NCBI GenBank assembly: GCA_936432065.2
Contig: OW386289.2
Location: forward strand, 38,085,538-38,149,537
Direction: 5' to 3'
Source of the DNA: Rutpela maculata
Taxonomy: Eukaryota; Arthropoda; Insecta; Coleoptera; Cerambycidae
DNA length: 64,000 nucleotides
Shown: positions 53,760-64,000 of the stretch, piece after piece
Layout: each line of letters starts with the position of its first letter
Position numbering within the stretch: the first letter of the stretch is position 1
Position numbers and translations under genes: made by a program
The notes under the pieces: model-generated
Told to the model about the DNA's origin: nothing
Seen by the model: only the letters and a program-made list of their open reading frames with translations
The model's database searches: none

Positions 53760-54400
53760 ATCTATATTATGATTCTTTCACCAATCGATGCGACAAGAAC
53801 CATGCTGCAGGACGGAAAGCTTCAGTATTATGCGGCTAGAGTAGTGGGAGTTTTAAGATGATGTGTTCAGAGAGTTATAGAAAAGTTTTGTGAAACTAGT
53901 GAGTTCACAAGGCAAAGATAATCTGGCAAAAGTAGGGGGAAAAATGCCCGACACGACCGTTTGTAGCAGCAGATATATTACTGCTGTTCAGGTCAGGTTC
54001 AGAAGTCGATTGTAGAAGGTACCACAGGTAGTGAGTGAAGTAAGGAGATTTGACCAAAGCTATTTTGTAATATGCCAAAGTTATGAAGGCGGCTCGGTAA
54101 TGATCTGGGGTGGCAAGTGCATGGAAGCTGGAACGGAATTAGTAGTGGTTACGGTGGGAGCTATGAATGCTGATAGGCATATAAGGATATTGAGATCACA
54201 TATTATTCTTTTTGCACTGTTTAGCGGGAACAAATTCATGCAGATGCGTGAGAATGCTTGACTACATGTTGCAAGAATTGTTAGCAGATTTTTGGATGAC
54301 AGAAATAACAAGTATGACTTGGACTTGAATCCCATTGAGTAGTATATGGGACATGCTGGATGCTGTGCTGAATGCAGCACTGCTTAAAGAATAGGAACTA
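53760..54400 (+). pseudogene. Tc1-like transposase, inactivated
   Basis: DNA-binding part: ILSPIDATRTMLQDGKLQYY, AARVVGV, CVQRVIEKFCETSEFTR. Catalytic part: YEGGSVMIWGGKCMEAGTEL, VVVTVGAMNADRHI, LHVARIVSRFLDD and LDLNPIE. GGSVM(V/I)WGG...TELV and the NPIE block, last part of the DD34E triad, identify a Tc1-type transposase. The central QDNAxxH segment reads MRENA-stop, so the second catalytic Asp region is lost, and several stops are present. Confidence 0.82.
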
Positions 54401-54644
54401 ATTTAATAGGATCATATTATGAGTGTACTGTCTTATAATTATCTATTATTATAAGTAAAATTGTCAGAGATTTATTTTTTTAAAATTGTATATTCTACGA
54501 GAAGACGAGATGTTGAGATGATTCAAAAAACGAATGTTGACGGTAAATGCTGCTTCAAAATGAAGCATGCTGGAACATGACCATGGTGCCTAAATACTTT
54601 ACAGGTAGTTTTTAACTTAATCAAGAAAAACAGTGTATGTCTCC

Positions 54645-54790
54645 CTTGATATAATATGACACAATTCTATTATTTTTTGAAAATTATAAAACAAATGCAA
54701 ATCTCTATGAATTTATCTAAGTACAACTAAAAAAATCATAAAAATGAGTCCAAGGATGAAAAAAATTTCAAATGCCAGCTTCCATCAAAA
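54645..54790. repeat. Right inverted repeat of the 52.1-54.8 kb element
   Basis: Reverse complement of 52118-52262 (ATATGACACAATTCTATTAT, AATTTATCTAAGTACAACTA, GAGTCCAAGGATGAAAAAAA), roughly 75-80 percent by eye. Confidence 0.75.
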
Positions 54791-55733
54791 TTATGCGTGG
54801 ATAAAATTTGTTGTCCATGCATGCTATAAAAACATATTGATTGTTTATACTTCTGGTATGGGTCTGGTAAGGCCAAGAAAGTTTATTAAAAAGTTTAGGA
54901 TCCTAATAGTAACAAGCAAAAAGTAAGCAAAAAATAATAACTCTCCAGAAAACACAAAAATAATGTTTTTTACCAGCCCTTTTTATGTGTCATCACTTGG
55001 GCTGGATACAGAGTGTAAACGACATAATTTTGAGTTGTCAGGTGAGTCATGGGTGTTCGAAGGGTAATACATATCTCGGGACGTGCGACTGGCGATTTTG
55101 TGAGTAGTGATTGGTTTCGTACATAATCCAGAACTAGGTACAGTGGTTTTGATGTAATACAATAGAACGAGTCAAAAAGAGAAGGGAATGGAAGGGAAGA
55201 GAAGTATCACAGATAATTGTTGTTGATCTTTGACTTTTTGTTTGTGTCTGTTTTATTAGGAGTGTATTTTGTGCCATTGCAAGTTTTTTTTTCGTTGTGG
55301 GTGTTATAATATAGTGTTGAAAATATGACTCAAACAGCTTTCTTAGAGGATAGTCTGAGAAGTTTTTATACATCCAAGCCCTTGAAAGTGTCGACCGTTG
55401 TCACCACAGACTTGTGGTGGGCAGTAAATTAATAAAGTGTGGCAGTGATATTCCTGTGTAAACCCGCAAAGCTATATATCTTGTTTATCATACTAACATA
55501 ACAAAAATTAAGTGATATATCTAATATTTAAATACCACAGAGTACCTGAAATAGCTCTCTACTACAGCACGAAGACCCCCAGAAGAAAAGAAATACCACG
55601 AAGAAATCGAAAAACAACTGACAGGAGAAGAATTAGACTGGATATCAATGGGCAATCAAATTAAAAATTGCGACAAGAAAAACGTTCAAAAGGGACACGA
55701 CAAAAAAAGGCAAAAAAGGGACATCGTGCAACA
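54791..55733. other. No gene recognised
   Basis: The end (55560-55733) is rich in lysine and arginine codons and continues after the MITE at 56438-56810. Joined, it may be part of an old retroelement protein, but no motif identifies it. Confidence 0.35.
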
Positions 55734-56429
55734 CTCCGATTAAAGAACTTATATCTAGATACATAATGGCATTGATTTATTTGTCGCTGAAAGACTCACA
55801 ATCTAAGGCACTTCTTCCCATAAGTTGCTGATTGGCCCATCGTCGTATTCGCGGCCGCTCGTGCACGATCGGCTTCAGTTCGATTATCATAATCTCAGTC
55901 AACAGTTCGGCCATTAATGTCAATAAATGTTTTTCGTGTTCTCCGACCAAAAACTGGTGAAAAAGTAATTTTATTTTAAGTTGTGATTTGCTTAATACCT
56001 AAATAATATTCTCTATTCATATTTACACAGTTTAGTGACAATATATTTTGTGCAAATAAATAGTGAAGTGCTGTGCCGTTTGCAGAAAGCAGTTTAGAAA
56101 AGAAGAAAATCGATCGTTCCATAGTCGTAACATGATGAAGTTCAGTTTACGGTTATAAAGTAAATAGCAATTAAATTTTAATATCCTTTCAATACATATT
56201 TATCTTACTGTTTTATCTTACTGTAATATCGTATGCCTACATCACGTTATATAAAGAGCCGGTAATGCAGGAATTGCAATAATTCATTTTAATGAAAATA
56301 TTTACCATTCTACACATATTCTACTCATTCAACGCCACTGTTATATAATGTGACTATGTTAGGAGCAAATAAGGTATATAGTGAAAAGATAGCCTGTTAT
56401 GTATCTAGATATAAGTTCTTTAATCGGAG
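55734..56429. mobile_element. hAT-like MITE, 696 bp, TSD GTGCAACA
   Basis: Perfect TIRs CTCCGATTAAAGAACTTATA then TCTAGATACATA are inverted at the right end. The 8-bp duplication GTGCAACA is at 55726-55733 and 56430-56437. The interior includes a GC-rich patch (GTATTCGCGGCCGCTCGTGC) and a piece of family G (AAGTTGTGATTTGCTTAATA at about 55978). No gene. The 8-bp duplication supports hAT. Confidence 0.9.
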
Positions 56430-56437
56430 GTGCAACA

Positions 56438-57021
56438 CCTCGCAAAAACAAGCGACATAACACATCAACACTATTAGGAGGAAAGACAATTTAAAAAACG
56501 CAGTGAAGTACTGGGGACATACCTAAAGAAACGACACAATACATCTACTGAAGAAAGCGCTAACACCGAACTAAAGTCAGGGAGACCTTGCTACAGCGGA
56601 GAACAACAACTGAAAGGATAAAGATAAAAAAATGGACACCACAAAGACATCGCAACGATATCCACTCTACCACAATCGGAAACCGAGGAATCAGAAGACA
56701 GGAAAAAGAAGATTTAAAGAAGCATAAACACAGAAAAAGGAGCATAAACACTCCATATTACGACACAACGCGGCAACATATTTCACAAGAAGACTCAGAA
56801 GAGGCATAAGTCCAGAACCAAAAACACAAAATAGGGATCTTAAACGCTCCCTCACGACACAATGTGGTAATGCATCTCAGAAATACCTATGTTTTTTATG
56901 AAAATCTGACGCTGGTTTTAAATAGATTTATTTAATAAGCAACTTTGCATTAAACTGACATTATGTTGACAAGAAGTATGTAAATTTAAAATTAAATGAT
57001 TTTTACATATCAATGTCAAAA
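56438..57021. other. Lysine/arginine-rich relic, then AT-rich DNA
   Basis: 56588-56809 is an open, highly charged stretch (KRSINTPYYDTTRQHISQED). A second, related phrase lies at 56845 (CTCACGACACAATGTGGTAA) next to TTACGACACAACGCGGCAAC at 56758, an approximately 95-bp tandem duplication. Identity unknown. Confidence 0.35.
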
Positions 57022-57039
57022 TCAACAGTCTTGATTTAA

Positions 57040-57210
57040 TATTAAACATGCCGGTCCCACATTCCACATTCCTTTACCATGCGCCATGTGGCTCTCGCTG
57101 CTAGCAACAAGCATGACCTGAGTCCAACCCAGCGTGGACGTAGCAGGCATAGCTGTATACCTGGGAGTGCAGCAATACCTACTGCATGCTGGTAAATCAA
57201 TCAATCAATC
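57040..57210. mobile_element. LINE or SINE 3' end with (AATC)n tail
   Basis: A compositionally distinct block (GCCATGTGGCTCTCGCTGCT, CAGCGTGGACGTAGCAGGCA, CTACTGCATGCTGG) ends in AAATCAATCAATCAATCAT. Simple tetranucleotide tails mark 3' ends of some insect LINEs and SINEs. Confidence 0.5.
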
Positions 57211-57384
57211 ATATTTAATATAAAATAGAATCTAGGCAAATTGGTTTCCACTTTCTTCTTCAACATGTTTATGCCTATGAGTTCATTGTCTTACAGCTTA
57301 GCGAGGAAGCAACAAAAATTATATATATCGAACGGTATAAAGCAAAGTTAATTTAAAATGCCCCTGTTTTATCTATTCTTAAAT

Positions 57385-57465
57385 TCATCCGTCACGCTAG
57401 CGCAATTGGTTAAAGCCTGTTGTGTAACAAATGTGACATCAATTCTTATTGAGTCCTAGGTCTGG
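57385..57465 (+). mobile_element. tRNA-derived SINE head or tRNA pseudogene
   Basis: GCTAGCGCAATTGGTTAAAG is a good D-arm/A-box. A degenerate B-box region (TCTTATTGAGTCCTAGG) follows about 30 nt later. No acceptor stem closes it, so it is not a working tRNA. Confidence 0.5.
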
Positions 57466-58739
57466 CAGATAACAACATCGACGAGAGTTGGTACGTGCCT
57501 ACATTTCTTCACGTTTCTTGGATCTTTACTACTTGTTTTCTCTTGTTTGGTATAAAATAGAACATCGGAACTAATAAACAAATATGATCTACAATAAAAT
57601 ATACCTATATAGATTGTGGCAAAATATTTAACTAAAATAGTGATTATTGTATAAATCTGCATATATTATATAGTTTATATAAGCCCTGTGTTATAGTTTC
57701 ACCCACTTTTATCCTTGTTACGAAAACTTTCATGCCACTAAGTGGTTTAATAGGTTTTGGCTATAGAGTGCAAATTTCACAAACCTCTAGGGATTCTGGG
57801 AAACAATGAAATAACTAAAATACTCAAACAAACTACTATTAAAATAAACCACTATATTATTAAATCCTAAATATAATTCTGAATACTATTCAAATATCAT
57901 TTGTTTCAATTAATTTATAATAATGTAGGAAACAAGTATACAGAGCGATTTAGATTTTATTCGAAAAATTTTTGGGGAATCAACTTAAATAGATTGCGCA
58001 AAAAACTTTCAAAACCATTTAAAAGCATTTACTTGTATACCACTTAATATCTGGTTGACTGTAAAAACCGAATAGTTAGCAGTCGTGCTATCGGAATATA
58101 AAAAATTTGCATAAACAAAACCAACAGCTGCAAGGGTATCGACAAGAAACTGATCTAACGTAACTTACCTTTAAAAAAAATAATATTTTTCTGCGAAATT
58201 CTGATTTCTCGGACTCAATTTTATCTTTGGTTTGTCTAAAAGATATTGCAATTTATTTTTCGATGGACGAACAATAACGAGGTTTTTTTGGATAATATAA
58301 CAAGTATGTTGTACAAGCAAAGCGTCCAATTATAACAAGATTCAAGAAGCATACATCTAAAAAGTCAAAAAACCAAAAAGTCTAATGTTGCAACATGCCG
58401 TTGATAACACTCCTAGAATAGATATCAATAAATTAATAACTTTCTAATCGCCTCCAGTTGAAGCCAACGTGGTTGGTGAAATGGGCATCAAGTGAAACAT
58501 TCTTCAGAAACGTAATCTTACTTTAATTTCATGAATTCCTTTCAATTCAACTTTATTCCATAGATTGTTCAATGGATACAAATTAGATAGATACAATATT
58601 CATAAATTACAATTACTTAATTGTGCAGTTAGTACAGGCACATAAATATCTACACACTTAAATGTGCCTGTGTCTTTAATAGTAACATTCAGTGCAAAAT
58701 GCAGACTGAGGAAAATAATCAATTAAACCTTCTAGATAT
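57466..58739. other. AT-rich DNA, nothing recognised
   Basis: No TIR, tandem array or recognisable frame. Confidence 0.4.
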
Positions 58740-59200
58740 TTCTAGTTAAAATTTCTGTCTAAGATCTATATTGGATCTTAACCTTTCTCCGTGTATTAGT
58801 GTCTCCGTTCTAGACCTGTCTGTATATCAGGTTAGTCCTTTAGATAATATTTCAGTAGTTCCTGTTGGCCAATCCTTCGTATGGTGATATTATTAATATA
58901 ATCAGACCTCATGTTCAGTGAAGTTTTCTGCCATGTTTACTATCCTTATGTCTTCATCTTGCTCCGTTTAGACTCGAGCTGCTTGGGTTTTGTAGCACAT
59001 CGATCTTCCCCTGAATCACTGTGCTAAGTGACGGAAAGTTTAGTAGGATTTTCATGGCATTCGTGAAGGTGCTTTTCATAAAGACGATTTCCATGTAAGC
59101 CAGTGACTGGACTCGATTTGGTTTATTGGTTGCCGTTATTTGAGTTTCGTCAGGTCAACAAATTCAAGCAGCGCATGTGATGGTGGATCTTGTTTTAAGT
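58740..59200 (-). pseudogene. Possible LINE fragment (RNase H-like phrase)
   Basis: On the minus strand the phrase YTDRSRTE (near 58815) resembles the YTDGS(K)TE start of RNase H in LINE polyproteins, and HTKDWPTGTTEIL precedes it. No other RNase H motif is visible, and the reading has many stops. Weak. Confidence 0.25.
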
Positions 59201-59427
59201 TAATGATACACAGAGTTTCAATTTAGCGTATTCTGAAGATTATAATAAATTTATCGAAATAATAATAAATTAAACAAAAGATTTGTAATTTTTGTCACAT
59301 ATACTATCCACCAGAAATTAGCTAATTGAAAATTCAAATCAAAATTTTCTATTTTATCTCTTGAGCAATCCTTTTTACCAAAAAGGTGCTGTTAAAAGTT
59401 TTATACAGTGGTACTACAAGATATTAT

Positions 59428-59781
59428 TCACAAAATAACAACTTTTGCAGAAATGTTTAAATATCTAAAACAATAGATATCATATGTCAATGAATGGTTT
59501 CCAGAGGGAAATGCCGAGATTACAATTTTTGACTTGGGGGCTGTGTTTGGACTATTTAGGAGGTAAACATACCAAAAGTTCCCGAAAGTAGGGTGCAGGG
59601 GAGCACGAAGAAGAACCCGGTTTTTAATAGTACCAAGGGTCGTAAGTGCACTTTTTTTGGTCGAGAATACAGTTTGCAATCCGAGGCCCGTAGGGTCGAG
59701 GTTTGCAAATATTCGAGACCAAAAAATCGCACTATACGAGCCGCGGTGCATATTATATTTTTCGTCATGCCCATGAATCAT
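59428..59781 (-). repeat. Family J repeat, inverted relative of 63290-63460
   Basis: The minus frame RAPLHPTFGNFWYVYLLNSP, NTAPKSKIVISAF resembles the plus frame at 63.3 kb (RAPLHLPPSTFGDFWYVYLL, NSPNTTRKSKIVF). Nucleotide similarity (TTTGGTATGTTTACCTCCTA) is high, so this is a dispersed repeat; the shared open frame may be a coding relic. Confidence 0.55.
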
Positions 59782-60189
59782 TAAACTAAAAAAACTCTAG
59801 AAAAACTATAATTATTTGAGTAAGATTTTATATTTGCTAAACAAATAGTAAAGGTAGCGATGCTTGGAATATCCATGGTAACCGTGAATAAAATAAATTT
59901 AGGACACGGCTTCTATTCAAATGACAACTACTGTCAAGATAAATTAAATCATATTATTATAATAATAACTCTGAACATTTTTGAAAATAATGTCGGATAT
60001 AGAAAATATAGCAACTAAGGCTTGTCTGGATTTACTTCCACAAAAGTTAAAACATCTAATTTAATACTTATTATATAAAAGAAAAAATATTTCCAAATTC
60101 ACTTTATTTCCCTAGGAACGCTATGAAAAATAACGACCCGTCGCCAATGGCAACCGAGAAAAGTATTTGTTTTTTGGATTTTTCATTTG

Positions 60190-60510
60190 CACCCCCCCTT
60201 ATAAGGCGAACAAATTTTTTCAGGTTCCGAGGCGAGCGAAAATTTTTTTTCAGATTCCGAGGCGAGTGAAATTTTTTTTTTTTTAATTTTTAATAGCATT
60301 CTTTGTATGAGGCGAAAAAAAAAATTTTTTTTGGATTTTCATTTGCACCCCCCCCCATGAGACGAAAAATTTTTGTCAGATTCCGAGGCGAGCGAAGATT
60401 TTCATTTGCAACCTCCCCCCCCCCATGAGGCGATAAAATTTTTTTAGATTCCGAGGCGAAAAAATTTTTTTTTCTGATTTCTAAAATTTTTCGTACATGT
60501 TAGTGCCCCC
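60190..60510. repeat. Degenerate tandem repeat (CCGAGGCGAG / GCACCCCCC units)
   Basis: TTCATTTGCACCCCCCC and AGATTCCGAGGCGAGCGAA recur four to five times at about 60-80 bp spacing, separated by poly(A)/poly(T) runs. Non-coding. Confidence 0.7.
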
Positions 60511-60539
60511 CCCACTAACCTTTCTGGATCCGCCCTTGT

Positions 60540-60883
60540 GGAATTAGAGTATACTTTCGAGGGAGGTATGACGAAAAAGCTTTTATTTAACTTGCAATGT
60601 TTGTATGTTTGTTTGTGTGTTTGTTTGTTTGTTAGTTTAGGTCAAATCTTGCAAGCTGAATTTCGACTAGTTCTAATTAAGCTATACCTTTGAAATTTAG
60701 CACACGTGTATAAGTTCGGTGACAATGCAACATAGTATAGCCATTATCGGTCTAAATCCAACATTGCGGACGTCCCAAGATGGCGGATCGGCTTTTTAGT
60801 CACAACCCCCTTGATATGAGTATGACGAGTAAAAAACGATAAAGTGTGTGACGTCATTCTAAAATCTAAATTCAATATGATGG
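60540..60883. repeat. Unassigned dispersed repeat tail with (GTTT)n
   Basis: Contains GTTTGTTTGTGTGTTTGTTTG at about 60602-60642 and TTTCGACTAGTTCTAATTAA. The texture is that of the common non-coding ends of insect elements. No second copy lies in the window. Confidence 0.4.
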
Positions 60884-61143
60884 ACGTGGGAGAGGTGGGA
60901 AGGGGGTGGGAAGAGGTGGGGAGAGGTGGGAAGAAGTGGTAAAGGGGTGGGGGAGGTGGAAAATAGGATGGGACGAGGTGGGGAAATGGTGGGAAGAGGT
61001 GGGAATAGGGTGAAAAGAGGTGGGGTGAGAAGGGAAAGGGGTGGGAAGAGGTGGGAATGGGGTGGGAAGAAGTGGGAATGGGGTGGGAAGAAGTGGGAAG
61101 TAGTGTTAGAGAGGTGAGAAGACGGGAGAGGGAAGGGGTGGAT
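60884..61143 (+). repeat. G-rich minisatellite (GGTGGGAAGA type)
   Basis: About 25 variants of GGGTGGGAAGAGGTGGGAAT follow one another; the plus strand is almost pure purine with T. Many runs of three or four G separated by short gaps make stable G-quadruplexes possible. Open frames on both strands (60859-61284, 60926-61117) are artefacts of the repeat. Confidence 0.9.
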
Positions 61144-61197
61144 GGGCAGTGGCAAATGATAGAGTCTGTAAAATAAGTAGACTGAAAAGTAAAAAAT

Positions 61198-62155
61198 AAA
61201 ATTATATAAAAAAAATATTTTTAAGAAAAAGCTTTTATTTGAAAAACTACTAAAAAGTAAAAATTTTTTTTTAAATTCATACACCTGGAAACTAAAAGCT
61301 TTGGGGCGGTCAATTGAGCAAACTAACTATGCATTATCGCTATATGACCGCCCCCAAAGCTTTTGGTTTCCAGGTGTATGAATTTAAAAAAAAAACCGCT
61401 GCCCAAGGAATCACTACTTCCACATCCAGATTCTCTTCACTCACAACGAAAAAACTTTGTATGTGAAAATAATTGTTTATGGAACTTTAATAATATAATA
61501 TTTGAAATCCTCTGCCCCAAAAACCCATAAAACGATACCCCACATCGGTAGTGGGGTGGGGGTGGTGATAGGGGGGTGGTAGTGGGGGGTGGATGAAGTA
61601 AAAAAATATTTTGAGGTTTCTGGTTCCTGTACATACACTAAATCACAATTTTTTTTTCATCCCCTTTAATAAGGAGGTGGGGGTGGTAATGGGGGTGGCT
61701 AATGCCAAAAATTTTTTTGAGACCTTAGCTTCTCTTGTATATACTATATACCAATTTCATGGACTCTTACCTGCTTAATTTACCCATTTACCCCAAATTT
61801 ACCCCAATTTACCCCCCAACCCTTCGACGGAACAAGATGAAAATATAATTTAGTTCTAGAACTCGTTAAAGTACATATGTGTACCAAATTTCAAGTCAAT
61901 ATCTTATACGGTTCCAGAGTAAACGTGCGCACAAAAAAAGTTACAGACAGACCGACAGACAGACAGAAATTTTCTTTCGCTCAAACTTAAAATCTCGACG
62001 TTTCATGACATTTTAAGCCTATTTGGACAATAAAAATTTTTTAAAATTTTGTTGTCGTTACTATACTTCCACTGGACGTGAAGTAATATTTTTACTTTTT
62101 AGTAGTTTTTTCAAATAAAAGCTTTTTCTTAAAAATATTTTTTTATGTAATTTGT
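61198..62155. repeat. Element with outer inverted repeats and an internal hairpin
   Basis: The outer arms AAATATTTTTAAGAAAAAGC, TTTTATTTGAAAAACTACTA (61208-61252) are mirrored at 62098-62140. Inside, 61264-61312 and 61346-61395 form a second hairpin (AATTCATACACCTGGAAACT, AAAGCTTTGGGGCGGTCA) with a 33-nt loop. 61540-61720 holds GGTGGGGGTGGTGAT-type G-rich repeats, and 61930-61970 the GACAGACAGACAG tract seen at the 3' end of several insect repeats. Confidence 0.7.
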
Positions 62156-63306
62156 TGGTATTTCGCTAATATCTCGAAAACGGTTAGCCCCAATCAAAAA
62201 GTGGCAAAATTAAAGTTTAAACATTCTACAATAATGTTTCTATTAATTTTTTTCCTATTATATCTGTTATTATGGTTCAGTAATGAATTGCATATCTTTT
62301 GACGGTATTCTAACTTTATTATAAGTCTATTATAAATTGAAAAAAAAAATTGATAATCATCGTAGAAAAAAATTTTTGGTACAGATATCCGTTTCATAGC
62401 AGACTGAACTCAAATATCGAATAAAAAATGTCTTTGCGTGTGCGTGTATATGTATGTGTGCGTGTATACCGTTTCTTGTAAAGACGATAACTTCTGTTAG
62501 ACAAAATATTTAGTTGCAATTTGGAACATATGTAAAACAGCATATTACAAATAATCCCTATTGAAATTGGGCCATATTTATAATACATGGTGATAATCAG
62601 AGGCCTACAATCTCTCACTTCTTAATAATCTTATTAAAAATTCCATGTTTCATATTTTAGGATAACGTTGATATATCATCTAATTTAAATAAAGTTGGTT
62701 TGCCTAGCATACATCTAGTATATTGTGGTTTATAAACCTTATACAACTTCATATTTTTGTATGCTTAATCGAAAACCTCCTAACATTGTGCTCTGAATCT
62801 GAAATTAAAATAAAACCTATTTTACTTAAGAGTTTGTAGGCCTCTGGTTATCACCATGTATTACAGATATGGCGCAATTTTAATAGAGATTATTGTAATA
62901 TGCTGTTTTACACATGTTCCAAATTGTAATTAAATATTTTAAGTCTAACAGAAGTTATCGTGTTTACAATAAACGGTATACACGCACACATATATATACA
63001 CGCGCACACACACACACACACACCTACAGGAGCAAAGACATTTTTATGCGATATTTGAGTTCAGTCTGCTGCGAAATGGGTATCTGTACAACTTTTCTCT
63101 ACGATGATTATTAAAATTATTTTTCAATTTATAATAAATTTATAATAAAGTTAGAATACAGTAAAAAGCTATACAATTCATTACTGAACCATAACAGATA
63201 CGAAAAAAATTAATAGAAACATTATTGTACCCATTTAGTCAGCTTTAATTTTACATATAGCCACTTTTTGTTTAGGGCGAACCTTTTTCGAGATATGAGC
63301 GAAAAA
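62156..63306. repeat. Large fold-back, arms about 460 bp
   Basis: Left arm 62156-62613 and right arm 62833-63306 are inverted copies: ATATCTCGAAAA, CAAAAAGTGGC, AACATTATTG/CAATAATGTT, TTATGGTTCAGTAATGAATT, CTCAAATATCG and CATGGTGATAA..AGGCCTACAA blocks are all mirrored. A (CA)n run at about 62990-63022 replaces a GT-rich tract of the left arm. The 219-bp spacer has no gene. Confidence 0.85.
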
Positions 63307-63460
63307 CCAAAAACTAAAAACCGGGACCTTCTTCGTGCCCCCTTGCACCTCCCTCCTTCTACGTTCGGGGACTTTTGGTATGTTTACCTCCTAAATAGTC
63401 CGAACACAACCCGAAAGTCAAAAATTGTGTTCATTGACAGGGATATAGATATATAGTCCT
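63290..63460 (+). repeat. Family J repeat, plus copy
   Basis: See 59428-59781. Shared tracts are CTTCTTCGTGC, GCACC, TTTTGGTATGTTTACCTCCT and AAGTCAAAAATTGT. Located at the right foot of the 62.2-63.3 kb fold-back. Confidence 0.55.
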
Positions 63461-64000
63461 TTGTACCAACTTTAACGAAATATTCGAGTTCTTGGTCTAA
63501 ACCGTTTTACTTTATTACTACAAAATCATGCAAGATGTACAATTTAACCGAGATTAGGATATAAAGTAGGGAATACTTTAAGGAAGTTATCAGAAGAATA
63601 TAAGAAACCAGATCATTGGAAAACTTTCTTATAATTTTCTGGGAATCGATAACGAAACTTTTGAAGCGAATTGCCAATGAAACAACTAAAGAGACTCCAA
63701 TTTACTACGCTGATACAACGCATATTTTAATTTAAATATTGAACAGTTATACTAGAATTTTATTGTGTTCGGGTACATTAATTTGAACCTTTTTAAATTC
63801 TATTCGCATAAAAATATTTCAGGCACTAATAAATGGGAATAAATTACATACATGCAAATATTACATAAAAGGCAATAAATCAGTATCCATTTACGCAGGA
63901 AAATCAGCAATATTTTTATTCATAGGTCAAAATAATTCATATATAGTTATTTTGTAGTCTCTGGAAAAGTTATTCTGTAATAATAAAATGTTACAATAAA
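63461..64000. other. AT-rich DNA, nothing recognised
   Basis: No frame, repeat or RNA structure stood out before the end of the window. Confidence 0.4.

Noticed and set aside
60859..61284. A 141-residue Pro/Phe-rich minus-strand frame.
   Set aside because: It is the complement of the G-rich minisatellite and shows only repeat-driven composition.
1..64000. CRISPR arrays, operons, prophage or bacterial mobile islands.
   Set aside because: There are no spaced direct repeats of CRISPR type, no dense coding and no ribosome binding sites. Introns, LINEs and eukaryotic transposons show the DNA is animal nuclear.
1..64000. LTR retrotransposons or endogenous viruses.
   Set aside because: No paired long terminal repeats, protease, integrase or envelope-like frames were recognised; repeat pairs found are inverted or carry other hallmarks.

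Overview
This window looks like AT-rich, non-coding DNA of a large arthropod (most likely insect) nuclear genome. No ordinary host gene could be supported. Nearly every recognisable coding stretch is a broken piece of a mobile element: non-LTR retrotransposon reverse transcriptases, mariner/Tc1-type transposases, PIF/Harbinger proteins with a spliceosomal intron, Crypton tyrosine recombinase, and a possible Penelope-type endonuclease. There are no bacterial operons, ribosome binding sites or CRISPR arrays. The order of the host is a guess from repeat style and TE mix; a TE-rich beetle would fit.

Layout. 0-7 kb: fragments of an abundant interspersed repeat (family A), then a decayed RTE-like LINE (about 4.0-6.2 kb) split by an inverted-repeat element. 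7-13.4 kb: a nested fold-back built from inverted copies of families A and B, with an 18/19-bp minisatellite and a mariner-like element having about 90-bp terminal inverted repeats (TIRs). 14.3-15.6 kb: a 362-bp tandem repeat carrying hammerhead ribozymes, next to a candidate Penelope-like endonuclease remnant. 19.4-21 kb: a jockey-type LINE. 21.5-31.4 kb: a hAT-type MITE, Crypton fragments, and three head-to-tail PIF/Harbinger-like copies. 31.7-34.0 kb: a duplicated repeat hit by a non-autonomous Transib element whose ends read as V(D)J-like recombination signals. 34.1-37.8 kb: a Harbinger-type MITE and a TE protein gene split by a LINE 3' end. 39.4-41.3 kb: a fold-back made of inverted satellite units. 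45.3-47.7 kb: fold-back plus families A and B. 48.7-52.1 kb: a mariner-type element holding a perfect 245-bp-arm palindrome and a second DNA element. 52.1-54.8 kb: a decayed Tc1-like transposase between inverted repeats, with an odd motif-rich block. 55.7-64 kb: a hAT-like MITE, SINE/LINE ends, minisatellites and large fold-backs.

The elements do not form a pathway; they are layers of insertions. Several layers can be dated against each other because the interrupted reading frame or a sister copy shows the empty site. The most noteworthy objects are the hammerhead (retrozyme-like) array at 14.4-15.2 kb, the Transib element with 23-bp-spacer RSS-like ends at 32.3-33.4 kb, and the perfect palindrome centred on 49,236.

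All alignments were made by eye, so ends without a clear target-site duplication (TSD) are good to about 10-30 bp.
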